The notes: generated by a model not told the origin, from the letters alone. A stretch of 32,145 bases of DNA from Rhizophlyctis rosea (GCA_027596075.1 JADGJC010000336.1:1-32145), one strand, 5' to 3'. Positions 1 to 9,954 are shown, numbered from the stretch's first letter. A program made the numbers and translations.

Positions 1-2
1 GG

Positions 3-95
3 ATGCCGACTGGGGAGGAGGTTGTGGGGGTTTTGGGGGAGGGGGAGGGGGGGAAGGATGGGAAAGAGGGGGAAGGAGTCGGGGAAAGACGGTAG
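3..95 (+). CDS. Possible 3' end of a gene entering from the left edge (partial)
   Basis: One forward frame is open from base 3 to a TAG at 93-95 and reads as a Gly/Glu/Lys-rich, low-complexity C-terminus (alternating Glu-Gly and Lys-Asp-Gly, ending Gly-Glu-Arg-Arg). The codons are dominated by GAG, GGG and AAG, much like the last exon of the leucine-rich-repeat gene at the other end of the window. Only 30 codons are visible, with no domain and no splice site to anchor them. The stretch is so G-rich that it could equally be simple sequence. No function can be assigned. Confidence 0.25.
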   Translation: MPTGEEVVGVLGEGEGGKDGKEGEGVGERR

Positions 96-2420
96 TGCTA
101 GGAGAGTGGGGAGGGTGTGCGCTTGAAGGGATAGTACTTGTACAGTGACTTTTGTGGGTGTGCGATTTCGTCCGTTAATTCCATGCCATTTGAGTTGGCG
201 CCGTGGACTCCCTTGAATGAGCCGTGAAGCATGGCTGGGTGAATTGAGAGGCTTCCATGCGTATTCTCAAAATTCATCAGTATCGCCGCGGGATTTCCTT
301 TTTGGTCGTATGGCCCATCCCGCAGAATTCCACCACGAGTTCAAAACGGCAGAATACGTTCACCTTCACGGGGTATATTTACAACATGCAACACAATCGA
401 CCAGTGTCCTTGAGTTGAATTTATGCGGCAGAGTGGACAATGATATTTTCCTTTTTGCGCAATTTTCAGCCGGCGGACTGGAAACAAAATGAAGAAGGCC
501 AAAAAAATGAGTGGGGCAGTACCTGCAGTGTTTGATTATTTCAACGCGTTCTGGAACTCGATTGGAAATCGTCATGACCGCTTCAATGCCGTCAGATCAG
601 ATTTCATTTTTTTGTGGGCAGATGAATGGGCGGAAAAGAAATACAGTCGGTAAATGAACCTTGAAGTGAAGCGGGTGATCTTCAGCTTCATGCTCTGTCC
701 GACTGTTGACAAGGTATTTGAGGGTCATGTGTTACGATGATTGTCTACGTCACAGGTAAGTCCTCATGCATCATGCTTCCAATATCAATGCTGCAGATGA
801 GCTACGATTGCTTCTTCAATTCATGGTTCGTAATGCATATGATGGCTCACTTGTACGCATGAATTGAAAGGCACAAGGCCCGTCCTCAAGATACTTTTTT
901 TGACACCTTTCGAAATACCCTTTTCTTCGTATGGCCACGTTGAAGCACTTCCCTTGATTTGAGATTGCAATGTGATGGCTTTCGGTATACCTGATTCGAA
1001 TTTGCATTCCCAACTCTTGCTGGGCTTTTTTTCGTGGGCTATTGCAGTTCCTGGATTGGGCTCAAACTCAAGCACGGCAAAAAGGGGCATATGCTTCAGT
1101 GAACATGACGTACTGTGATCATGTTTGTTTGAACGCGGAAGGCTTCGGACTTGACCTGTTCCCACTTTGGCAGTAGTAGTTGGACAGATTCCATATGGAC
1201 TGCATTCTCAGATATCGTTCCTCCAAAGCAGAACACAGAACTACATCTCATGTTAACTCACTTCTAAGCTTATGCCGGCATCTGGTGAAGCTTCAACGCT
1301 TGGCAAGTGTTCTAAATACCAAGTCATACCAGCACAAATGACAGCATTTTTCCCCTACGTCTTCCCGGTGTGAGGAGGATTACCGAACATTCTTCCACAA
1401 CTGATAGAGAATGCTGTACGCACATGATGATGCAGAGGTTTGCATGAGATGTAAAGTATGTTTATCATTGGTATTTATCAATGCTTGGCAACCCAACTTG
1501 CAAGTTCCGCGCGCATCAGCCTTTCGAAGAGATCAGATTGCTTGTTCAAATTGTGTTCCATTATGCATTCGAATCACTCCTATCAATCGTTTTTGGAGGA
1601 GGGACGGAAACATCTGTCGTAGGGCCCAAGTTGAACCCGTGGTGCAGATCGCTTACATCAGCCCTTTCCACTGAGCATTTCCTACTCTCTCTCCTCTTGG
1701 CGAACTTGGATCAGTGCCCAGTAAGCCCATAGGCAGGTCTGCGTGGCCCGTATTGGACATAAAAGATGCACTCTCGGGCATCAATGGAAATAATCCTCCC
1801 TATCCGTTGCGTTTTGATAGGGTCTTTGCGCCACGACCACAGTTCAGGGGTGTCAACGTAAACAAATTAAGCTTGAGCATCTAGAAGGTCCGTCTCAATC
1901 AACTCACATTACACATGCACGCAACAACCTGTCAAGAATGGCAACAAAATCACCTGACAAAAGGGGTCTGGGGCAAGACGGGCTGTCGCCATCCTCCGAA
2001 CGTTGTATGTTTTGCCATCAATGAATGCTATGAATGGAGCTTACCCGATCATACCGGTGTAAAGAACCCTTGTGCATGATCCTGGATGAATGCCCAACGT
2101 GGATGATCTGTATTCAAGTTTTCCAGTGTGGTAACTTTCGGAAAATTAGTCCGTCAAGAACGTGTCGTTGTGTGGGACCAAGGAGTGGCGTTGTAACTCC
2201 TACCGAAGTTCTCGAGAAGCAGGCGGAACATACGTTAGAGTTGTAGGATTGGGAGTTTGGGGATGAATGTAATGTCCGCACAATGCACTCTGGTGTTGAG
2301 TGGAAAATGATATAAGCAAGCGGTGCCCCCCAAACCTTCAAATGTTGTTCGCGGCCATCGTCTCAACACAATTTGCACTTTGTGTCCAATCATTGCTGAG
2401 CTCGTTGTTGTTACATCAGA
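96..2420. other. Gene-free stretch left of the GH5 gene
   Basis: I see no recognisable gene in these 2.3 kb. Open frames on both strands stay below about 115 codons, overlap each other, and have the Cys/His/Trp-rich composition of chance frames. The last 110 bases should hold the promoter and 5' leader of the GH5 gene. Confidence 0.5.
2311..2316 (+). promoter_or_regulatory. TATA-like element upstream of the GH5 gene
   Basis: TATAAG lies about 105 bases upstream of the GH5 start codon. The same hexamer sits about 107 bases upstream of the intact ADP-ribosyltransferase-like gene that starts at 9954. The role is inferred from sequence and spacing only. Confidence 0.35.
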
Positions 2421-3805
2421 ATGCGGCTGAGTGTTGTTCCTCTCGTTGTGACATCCCTCCTTATAACGCGTGCAAATGCTGCCGTCAAATATACGGGCGT
2501 CAGTCAAGCCGGCTTGGAGTTCAACCTTGATCCCAATGGTCCGCAAGGTGCGGGATCAGTGCCGGGAAACATGAACGAGAAGTGGTTCCCTCCATCGAAT
2601 GCCAGTATGGACTACTTCAGATCATTAGGATCAAATGTTGTCAGACTGCCGGTGCGTGTTCTGCATCAACGTCCTTCATGTACGCAGGTTCTAATCATGC
2701 TGCTTCTTCCTTATCCAGTTCATTTGGGAACGCATCCAATCCACGCTCTTCAGCGCGCTCAACACCAGCTACGCAACCGTTGTCGACAGCATCGTCACGC
2801 GCGAAACCAACAATGGGTCATACATAGTGTTGGACTTACACAACTACGGCAAATACTACGGATCGGTGATCGGGTCGCAGAATGTTTCGGCCGATGCGTT
2901 CTATGATCTTTGGACGAAGATTGCGACCAAGTATAAGGCGAATGACAAGGTTGTCTTCTCGATCATGGATCAGCCGCGGGAGTTTGATACCAGGATGGTG
3001 GGTACAGCTTTCTTTTATCCCGCTCCGCTTTGCACATTGCCGACGAAAACAATATTCGCAGTGGTGGGAGACTTACGCCCAAGGGGCTCTCAACGCAATT
3101 CGGAACGCTGGTGCATCCAATATGATCCTGGTGCAGGGCACATGCGGAGCATTTGGCCATGTATGGTTCAATGCTACTTGCGGGCAAGGAACCATATCGA
3201 ATGCAGATGCGTCGCTTCTGCTGAGTGATCCTTTGGGCAAAACGAGCATTGATATCCATCAGGTGAGGCTTCACGAAATGTGCACCGGCTGGCATTGACA
3301 GTGTGGCCCATCAAGCTAACGGGGCTTTCCCTTGCAGTTCATTGATCCAGACCGCAACGGAGGGAACAGCAACGGTGCCTGCTCTACAGAGTTCGACTTC
3401 ATCTCCAACATCAACAACATTACAACCTGGCTACGCGAACACGGTCGCACAGCATGGCTCGGCGAGTTTGCTATCGGTCAATTCCAAACCTGTTACACGG
3501 CACTTTCCAACCTCCTGCCTTACCTCGAGACTAACTCCGATGTGTGGGTGGGATGGGTGTACTGGGCTGCCGGGTCCGCTTGGGGCGGGTGGTGGATGGG
3601 AATTGAACCATCAACATCTGGCAGTGCTACGCCGCAGACAGCCATCTTCAAGGATTACTTGGTGGAGCGCGAGAGCAATCTTCGACTTGTTGCGAACAAT
3701 ACTAGCGGGAACAACGGAGGTGGTGGGCGGGTTGGTGGACAGAACTTGGCCTGGATGGTGGGCGCTTTGGTTGGTGTTTTTGGGGTGGTTTCAGCGGTTT
3801 TGTAA
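2421..3805 (+). CDS. GH5 family (endoglucanase-like) secreted protein, acid/base Glu replaced; 4 exons
   Basis: Exons 2421-2651, 2719-2997, 3062-3262 and 3338-3805, joined by GT-AG introns of 67, 64 and 75 nt that all keep phase, encode about 392 residues. An N-terminal signal peptide (about 1-20) leads into a glycoside hydrolase family 5 barrel, a family that cleaves beta-1,4-glucans outside the cell. Visible family landmarks are the RLP motif at 75-77, LDLHNY at 115-120, IDIH ending at His236, the nucleophile Glu280 in WLGEF, and the YWAAG motif at 312-316. The position that normally reads Asn-Glu-Pro (acid/base Glu) reads Asp161-Gln162-Pro163, so retaining hydrolysis should be lost or crippled. 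The C-terminus is a Gly/Asn-rich linker followed by a hydrophobic tail of about 20 residues with no charge after it, as in GPI-anchor signals. Fold assignment is firm; activity is uncertain. Confidence 0.92.
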
Positions 3806-4179
3806 GATTTATGTTGTTGATTAGTTTAGAGTTGTGGAACGTACCAGCATAGTGCAAATCAGTCAATGAAAGTTATACCCGCTCTCTATAGAACATCCTG
3901 ATTGAGATTGTAGAGTTTTCGTCCGCACCCTCAGCAATCTTATAGTGACAGTGACAAGTCGCTCAGGTCTGAAGAACCGCAATGCTTATTGTACATCAAA
4001 ACAATCAAAACGTGCATACTGACTGACAGCATCTTGCACTACATACGCAATATTGGGCACTCCTTCCTAACGCTCCCCTTCATTCTACAGCTACATGCAT
4101 CTTCGATCAATATCGGGATGACACTTCCATGAGGGAAGAAAACACGCAGCAGAGACCAGCAATCAACCCAGCAGGAAAA
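3806..4179. other. Convergent intergenic spacer
   Basis: This spacer separates the 3' ends of the GH5 gene (+) and the first ADP-ribosyltransferase-like gene (-). It should contain both 3' untranslated regions. I see no separate gene in it. Confidence 0.5.
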
Positions 4180-5061
4180 CTACACAGAAACGCGATAGGA
4201 GTAAGGGGAATGCCACAGATCAAAGTGCTGCCTGCTACCAAACAACAAATACATCCTAGTTACACCAACTATGTAAATTACGCAAAGGGCGATGACAAAA
4301 ATGACCGCGCCGATGGCAATACAGGCATAGAGGATTGGGTAGAAGATGATGGGCGCGATGAATATGAGAAACCAAACTCCAGGATGGTGTGCCTCTTTGC
4401 CTATCTTCCAATGATTTGGAGGTACGGGTGGTGGGGGTTGCTGCCAGGAGTAGAGGAAGTGGATGACGGCGATGGGAACGATGCGCTTTGCTTCGTTGAC
4501 GACCGCCACGTCGCCATAGACAATGTCTTGTTTTGTGTCCAGGAGCACGGTTGAGAGGATGAGTTTCTGACCCTCGCTGGCGTAATGAGCTGATGTGTCT
4601 GGATCGGAGGCGAGCCAAGTGCTAGGTCCGCTCTTCCCATAGCCGCGAAAGCCTTTGGTGACGATCGACTTGATCTTATTGCAGGGTGTTCCGTGGTAGA
4701 GGTAGCGGACTTTGTGTTGTCCATCTGGGTTGGTGTGACGTGTGGTCCAGGTGTGTGTTCTGACGACGTGGATGGTATGGATTTGCAGAGTGGACCAGAA
4801 GTTATGGTATTTCCGAAGCCATTGGTGCCATTCGGCTTGCAATTCAGGTATATCGTACGCAGCGGGCGGAAGGTTGGTCTGACCAGCCGAGGCACGTTCG
4901 TCGCTATTTGGGGACAATAAAGTAGCATCTGAGCTTCCCGCACCGAGCCCGAAGATCCTATTGATTGAGTCTATTGTGTTTGACATGTCTGAGCTACAGC
5001 TGGAATGAGGAGTACTCTCACTGGTCTTATACGGTTGGTCGGGGGGTTGATGTACGTTCAA
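4180..5061 (-). CDS. PARP-like ADP-ribosyltransferase-fold protein with C-terminal membrane tail, copy 1 (intact)
   Basis: Single-exon frame of 293 codons. Translation may really begin at Met26 (codon 4984-4986), which matches the other copies better. A paralogue-specific N-terminal region holds the WHQWL motif at 78-82 and the RTHTWTT motif at 101-107. It is followed by YLYHGT (His123), a short loop, and WLASDP then TSAHY (Tyr160). These correspond to the NAD-binding His and Tyr of the PARP catalytic fold. The later strand VVNEAKRIVPIAVI (187-200) corresponds to the end of that fold, but the place of the PARP catalytic Glu holds Val. After a Pro-rich linker, two hydrophobic segments (about 229-268) predict membrane anchoring, an arrangement like tail-anchored PARP16. 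It is the first of four tandem copies. Mono-ADP-ribosylation or NAD(H) binding is inferred, not shown. Confidence 0.78.
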   Translation of the reverse strand: MNVHQPPDQPYKTSESTPHSSCSSDMSNTIDSINRIFGLGAGSSDATLLSPNSDERASAGQTNLPPAAYDIPELQAEWHQWLRKYHNFWSTLQIHTIHVVRTHTWTTRHTNPDGQHKVRYLYHGTPCNKIKSIVTKGFRGYGKSGPSTWLASDPDTSAHYASEGQKLILSTVLLDTKQDIVYGDVAVVNEAKRIVPIAVIHFLYSWQQPPPPVPPNHWKIGKEAHHPGVWFLIFIAPIIFYPILYACIAIGAVIFVIALCVIYIVGVTRMYLLFGSRQHFDLWHSPYSYRVSV

Positions 5062-5718
5062 GTATATTTGCGCAAAGAAAGACGGATAGTTGAGGCACTT
5101 CAGCTGACCTTATGTAGCACTGTGGATAGCCCAAACATCGTATCCCGGCCACTTTCAGCGCTGAAACCATCTGCCAGTTGCTGTGAGACAAAAGGCATCG
5201 CCACATGGCCATTACTCCTCCATCACACTCGGGGGAAGAAGGGTGAGTGAGAAATCCCAATTGATCGATTCCAACGGACTTCAAAATGGGCATCAACCAA
5301 AGATTATTCATTCCGTGCAAAGCATCTGGCATCCACCCAAGAAGTCTTGAGCAGGAAGGAGCGGTTGATGGGGAAGGGATGCAGCCTGTGTCTGTTCTGC
5401 AAATCATACACTTTCCGACCGCTACCAATGCATTCATCCAAGCTTGCGCGGCGCGACGGAAGAATTAGAACGGACTTCGCTATTCGAGCTTGCACTATCT
5501 ACTATTGCTCTCGTAACCTTTTGCTAACAACTGCTTTCATCCCTCCTGATACCTTCACCCTCCGCAAAGTTGACGAAGCTACAGGTCAATCCACCGACTA
5601 GTTTGAGCCCTTGAGATCCCAACATCTTGAGATCCTGATACGCAAGCGAGATGACTTCGCTAGTAACTTCGTAAAACATAGCCAGTACAACATGCGATGA
5701 ATGCTGAAACCGTCAGTA
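5062..5718. other. Spacer between ADP-ribosyltransferase-like copies 1 and 2
   Basis: No recognisable gene. It should hold the promoter of copy 1. A CATAAG element on the minus strand (5109-5114) lies about 50 or 123 bases upstream of the two candidate starts. It also contains the perfect palindrome TTTCAGCGCTGAAA at 5153-5166. Confidence 0.45.
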
Positions 5719-6427
5719 CTATATACGCGTTTCAGATAGTGCAATGATGATGCAAACGAGCGCCAGAATCGCCAAAATCACCATGGAAACAAGGAAGAGG
5801 AGTGGAAGCGTCGGTAAGACAATGATTGCGTAGAGGATGAGGACAGGAAGAGATGGACGAGGTGTAACAGGGGCTGCAGGGACCGCGGGGATGGGTGATA
5901 TGACTGGAGGGAGTGGACGAACGACTGGAGGAGTCTGATGGATGATCTCACGAAAGGAAATCACGGCAATTGGCACATCCCTATGGACCTCCATCACGAC
6001 TGTTGCAAATTGTTGTACACGGTCCTGAGCTTCATCGACAAGTACACAAGACAAGATAAGCATCCCTGACCCTTCGGCGTAATATACAGAAGTGTTGGGA
6101 TGAGGCGCAAGCCAGATTCCGCGTCCTTCCTGCCATTATCCGAAATCCGGTGCCTGTGATGGACCCGATGTTGTGTGCAGTTGTACCGTGATATAGGTAG
6201 CGGACGGTGCAGTTCTGACGAGATTCAATATCTAACGTCGTCCAAATGTGCGTGCGGATGATTTCGATATCGTAGATGAGAAGATTGTGCCAATTGACGT
6301 AATTTTGGAGCCACTTATGCCAGGCGCTGCGAGCTTCCGTGCTGTCATAGGCGGAAGGAGGACTGGGAATAGGACGGCCGACGGAGTCGACTGCGTTCAG
6401 GACTGTTGCTGCCACAGAAATTTGCAT
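5719..6427 (-). pseudogene. PARP-like ADP-ribosyltransferase-fold gene, copy 2, frameshifted
   Basis: Two overlapping minus-strand frames together cover the whole family architecture. The N-terminal frame (start codon at 6425-6427) carries the WHKWL and RTHIWTT motifs, YLYHGT and the following GF. It then loses the family pattern. A second frame picks up at the WLAPHP / TSVYYA block and continues through LILSCVLVD, VPIAVI, a Pro-rich linker and a strongly hydrophobic tail ending at 5719. The shift lies between about 6122 and 6141, where one surplus base (or two missing ones) breaks the frame. No other lesion is visible, so this is either a young pseudogene or a sequencing error. The catalytic Glu position is Ala, as in copies 3 and 4. 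It is flanked by copies 1 and 3 on the same strand. Confidence 0.75.
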
Positions 6428-7677
6428 GTTGCTTGCAAGGGCTTGCGTCTGCGTTTTAGGAGCTCGTCAATGCACTTCTTCGTTTCGATGTTTACTTGAA
6501 GTGATGGTGCAGAAGTGGTTCTCACGAAGACTTTTTACCGACACTGTCTTCATTTCAAGATGGGAGAACCTCCCTCCATTATATTATAGGCAACTGGAGG
6601 CGGGTACTGTAGTCACAAGCGCCTGAGCTTCTGAGTTCCCTGCCGAAAATGTTTCAGACGGACGTAGCTAAATGTGCACCTTGTCCATGTTGGCATTGTA
6701 ACTTCTCACCTCTACCGCACATAGTCCGAGCACCGTATCCCACAAGTATGCTGCTGCGCCTAGTGACCCATCAGGAGACTGTGGCGATGCTTGTTGACCT
6801 CCACGCAAACGGCGTGTGCAGGTTTCAACACAGCGTTGTCAAAAGACGCGCTACCCTCCAGTCATTTACAAAGCAAACGGCCCCAACCTATATCCAATGA
6901 CATACTGGTTTATGCGCATATAGCGAATGGATCGGCGACCTAACGCATCCCCACATGAAGGTCCGTCATATTAAGATTGGACTACGCAGAGATAGATACT
7001 GCAAAGTCTTCATAAATAAAATCCCACTATCGAAAGTTGAGTGCCGAAAGGTCCGGCGTGACAAACAATAGTCAATGGCTGAAGTTGAGGTGGGGACTTT
7101 GGTTCGCCTTTTCGGCATGGTGTTTGATTGCTTAGGAAACCATTTTGGATCATCCGGTCTTTGACTGTATGTTGGAAGTCGCTGAGTCCCAGCAGTATAG
7201 GCGATGACAGTGGGGATGCTGCTTCATGGACGGCGAAGGCAAGTAAAGCAGGACGGTCAAAAGAGCGGGAATGGCGGCTTAATGCCGGTGGTTGCGGACT
7301 CGTGAATATCTAAGTTATCTATCAACGCAACATGAAATGAACCCTTCGATCAGAACTTCGCATCTTGTCAAATGGCCTTCTCAGTAGTCAACATCTGAAA
7401 CCCGGTCATCGATAGGATAGGTTTGAGCACATCCATGGCAGTGCCACTTATTATTCCAATGGATTGGGGTTTCGGATGTCAATGATTCATCATATGTAAA
7501 CGCCAACAACAAAGGCATGATATTGCGTCTCTTATAGATTGCAATAGGTATGACACATCAAACTATTTCTTCATTGGGGATCACGTACTATCACCTATCG
7601 TATCCGCCAATTCCGTATGCTAGCAATCTCCATTTGCTAACCCAATTGACTCCAACTGCCTATTTAATAAGGCAACC
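6428..7677. other. Spacer between ADP-ribosyltransferase-like copies 2 and 3
   Basis: I see no recognisable gene in these 1.25 kb; open frames are short and overlap on both strands. The bases just right of copy 2 include an AT-rich TATAATA on the minus strand (around 6580-6590) that could serve its promoter. Confidence 0.45.
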
Positions 7678-8507
7678 TCAAGAACCCCTCAACAACCACA
7701 AACCACCGCAAAGGAGATTGAATAGCCCACCAGGGCTCCAAAACCAAAGAAGATAAGCCAGGATACCGAGTACATATACCGCTGCGATGCTGAGGAGAGA
7801 TGCCACGCATAATAAAGGTAGGCAAACGAGGCAATAGGCGCAAATGATGACGGGAGCTAAAAGAACGACCGTTACAGACAGCACTATCAAAAACATGCTG
7901 ATGGTGACCGAGGCGATGACGAGGGAAGTCCAAGCCCCAAAGTTGAGTGCGGTGTTTGGACGTGGCTGATAGTAGTGGGTGAAGGCAATTGGAACGATGC
8001 GAGTTTCTTCATGTACAATCACAGCCTGCCCCTCTTCGTAAAAGTCGTCATATTCATCCATTTCGTCATCCATGAGGACGGAGGAGAGGATGACCTTGCA
8101 ATCTGGACGTGCATAGAGGGATGCTATATACGGATCGGCTGCCAACCACGTTCCTTGGCCACACCTCCCGTACCCCCGAAAATCCTCAGCAACTATGGAC
8201 TCGATGTTTGCTGCGCGGGTGCCGTGGTACAGTTAATTGGCATCACATCTGAGGCAGTCGACGCCTGCGTGGATGTGGGAGGTGGTCCACGTGTGTTTGC
8301 GGATTACACGGACATTGTGGACATGTAGGTGGGTATACCAGGTTGGATGTTGGTTTTGCAGCCACTCGTGCCAATCCGCTTGCGATTGGGGGTCATTATA
8401 CACCGCTGGTGGAGGAGTTGATCATCCAGAACTACCGTTGCGCCCTCTGGCGCCGAGGGAGTAGTGCTTGAACTGCCTACTTCTATCAGGGCGTTCATTT
8501 TCGGCAT
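7678..8507 (-). pseudogene. PARP-like ADP-ribosyltransferase-fold gene, copy 3, frameshift plus nonsense codon
   Basis: From about 8420 down to 7678 one minus-strand frame carries the family pattern: a WHEWL motif, RKHTWTT, LYHGT, GTWLAADP with a nearby Tyr, VILSSVLMDD, RIVPIAFT and a long hydrophobic tail of two or three segments. It is interrupted by a TAA at 8233-8235, exactly where the other copies have the Tyr just before LYHGT, so a single base change explains it. The likely N-terminus (Met codons ending at 8507 or 8498) lies in a different frame. A TGA at 8422-8424 closes the main frame upstream, so a frameshift must lie at roughly 8390-8425. Two independent lesions make a true pseudogene more likely than a sequencing error. 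The hydrophobic tail is longer than in the other copies. Confidence 0.75.
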
Positions 8508-9102
8508 TGAGAAATCGTGAAGTCGTGAAGTTCGTGAATATAGTATGTTTGCTGACCCAACTCCTCTGACTCCTCCCAACTTCACAAAAAAAAAAAAAGC
8601 GAACAACCCTGTGTTCTATGGAAAACCTCGCTACTAATTCACACTCAGGATGGTAGGCAAATCTCCAGAGATGTCAGCTGACAGCTGACAGCTGACATGC
8701 GGGAAATGCCACCAGGTGCTACGCGTCGGAGGTTGTAAATGCGTCATTATTCCAGTTGTAACGTACAACTGGTCGGAAACATCTCATGCTTGACACTGTC
8801 ACGTGGCTATATTTCTGCGATATTGGAAAAAACCGATGGTTTGAAACATGCTCCTGTGCCACCCTACGTGTACCGCGGATTCATTGTTCAGCTATCATGG
8901 ACGCTCCAACCTGCGCGCCACCACAATGACCACATAGATCATGGCGCAGTCATGCACTTAATCATCTTCACCGACTAATGAGTATATACAACAAACTGTT
9001 ACACTATCTAACTTTGCTATCAGTCACCGATATCTGTTGTAAACCGCTTCCCCCCCGCTCACCCCTTTTCACCATATTTCCGAGTGTTGAATCAGCTACC
9101 GG
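8508..9102. other. Spacer between ADP-ribosyltransferase-like copies 3 and 4
   Basis: No gene seen. It contains a 13-base A run (8586-8598), a short 7-bp tandem repeat (8672-8697) and a hairpin with 8-bp arms CCAGTTGT / ACAACTGG (8752-8772). Confidence 0.45.
8672..8697. repeat. 7-bp tandem repeat (TGACAGC unit, about 3.5 copies)
   Basis: Three and a half copies of TGACAGC run head to tail. Because each unit contains the palindrome CAGCTG across its junction, the array also forms repeated E-box-like hexamers. A function is not evident. Confidence 0.7.
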
Positions 9103-9954
9103 TCATCCCACTGACTGTTCTGAGCACGCTGAGCATGTTGGATCCCAGCATTTCAAACACTTCAAACCCTCAATACACTTTCGCGTAAGTATGCGAACCA
9201 CTCCCCAAAGTCCACCCGTGCGAAACACGCCCGTCACAAACTCCAGATAGTGCAAGACGGTTTTGAAGAATATGAGAATTGCGAGAAGTCCCGTCCCGAG
9301 CAGGAATGTTACGGCTATTAAGGCGGAAAAGGGCATGAGCAGGAGAATCTTGATGGTTTCGAATGTCAGATTTTTCAGATGTTGACATACTTTTTCAAAC
9401 ATGGTCGGAGGAGGAGTGGGTTGGAATTGGGGTAGGAATGCTGTCCCTGGTACAAGTGGAACAGGTCGCTCTTTCGTCCAGGCAAAGTCGATGACGGCGA
9501 TTGGCATGATTCGGTGTGCTTGTCGAACGACTGTTGCCCAACTGCGCTCCCCAATGTCGTCTTGGCGTTCATCGACAAGTACGCATGAGAGGATAAGCTT
9601 TCCGGAGATTCCAGAGTAGGAGGTAGAGGTCAGCGGGTCCGGTGCAAGCCATGTTTCTCCACTATCATGGAAGCCAGTGGTAGTGATTGGTTTGATGTTC
9701 TGAGCTAAAGTGCCATGGTACAAGTATCGGACGGTGAAATGCTGGCGCCCTTTGGTGTCCAGAGTTGTCCACTTGTGAGTGCGAATGATGTGGATGTGGT
9801 AGATTGGCAGCTGGTTCCAGTTTGCGTGGTCTTGCAGCCACTTGTGCCAAGTCGTGCGGGATTCGATGGTATCGTAGGTGGCTGGCGGGTGGGGAATTGG
9901 ACCTCCGTGGGAGCCAAGTGCGCTTAGAGCTATTGCTGCGGGGGTGCTTTGCAT
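9103..9954 (-). CDS. PARP-like ADP-ribosyltransferase-fold protein with membrane segment and Cys-rich tail, copy 4 (intact)
   Basis: Uninterrupted 283-codon frame. Family motifs in order are TYDTIESRTTWHKWL (27-40), RTHKWTT (58-64), YLYHGT with His80, WLAPDP (102-107), TSTSY with Tyr113, KLILSCVLVD (119-128) and HRIMPIAVIDF (147-157). The His and Tyr match the NAD-binding pair of the PARP fold; Ala occupies the place of the catalytic Glu. A Pro-rich linker (about 163-184) leads to a hydrophobic stretch (about 201-230). Unlike the other copies the chain goes on for some 50 residues and ends with two CxxC pairs (Cys266/269 and Cys274/277). These might bind a metal or be lipidated. A TATAAG element lies about 107 bases upstream. 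Catalysis is not proven; fold assignment rests on motif order and comparison with its three neighbours. Confidence 0.8.
   Translation of the reverse strand: MQSTPAAIALSALGSHGGPIPHPPATYDTIESRTTWHKWLQDHANWNQLPIYHIHIIRTHKWTTLDTKGRQHFTVRYLYHGTLAQNIKPITTTGFHDSGETWLAPDPLTSTSYSGISGKLILSCVLVDERQDDIGERSWATVVRQAHRIMPIAVIDFAWTKERPVPLVPGTAFLPQFQPTPPPTMFEKVCQHLKNLTFETIKILLLMPFSALIAVTFLLGTGLLAILIFFKTVLHYLEFVTGVFRTGGLWGVVRILTRKCIEGLKCLKCWDPTCSACSEQSVG

Noticed and set aside
3303..3824. 173-codon forward frame across the last GH5 exon
   Set aside because: Out of frame with the GH5 coding sequence, which keeps the nucleophile motif and splices in phase.
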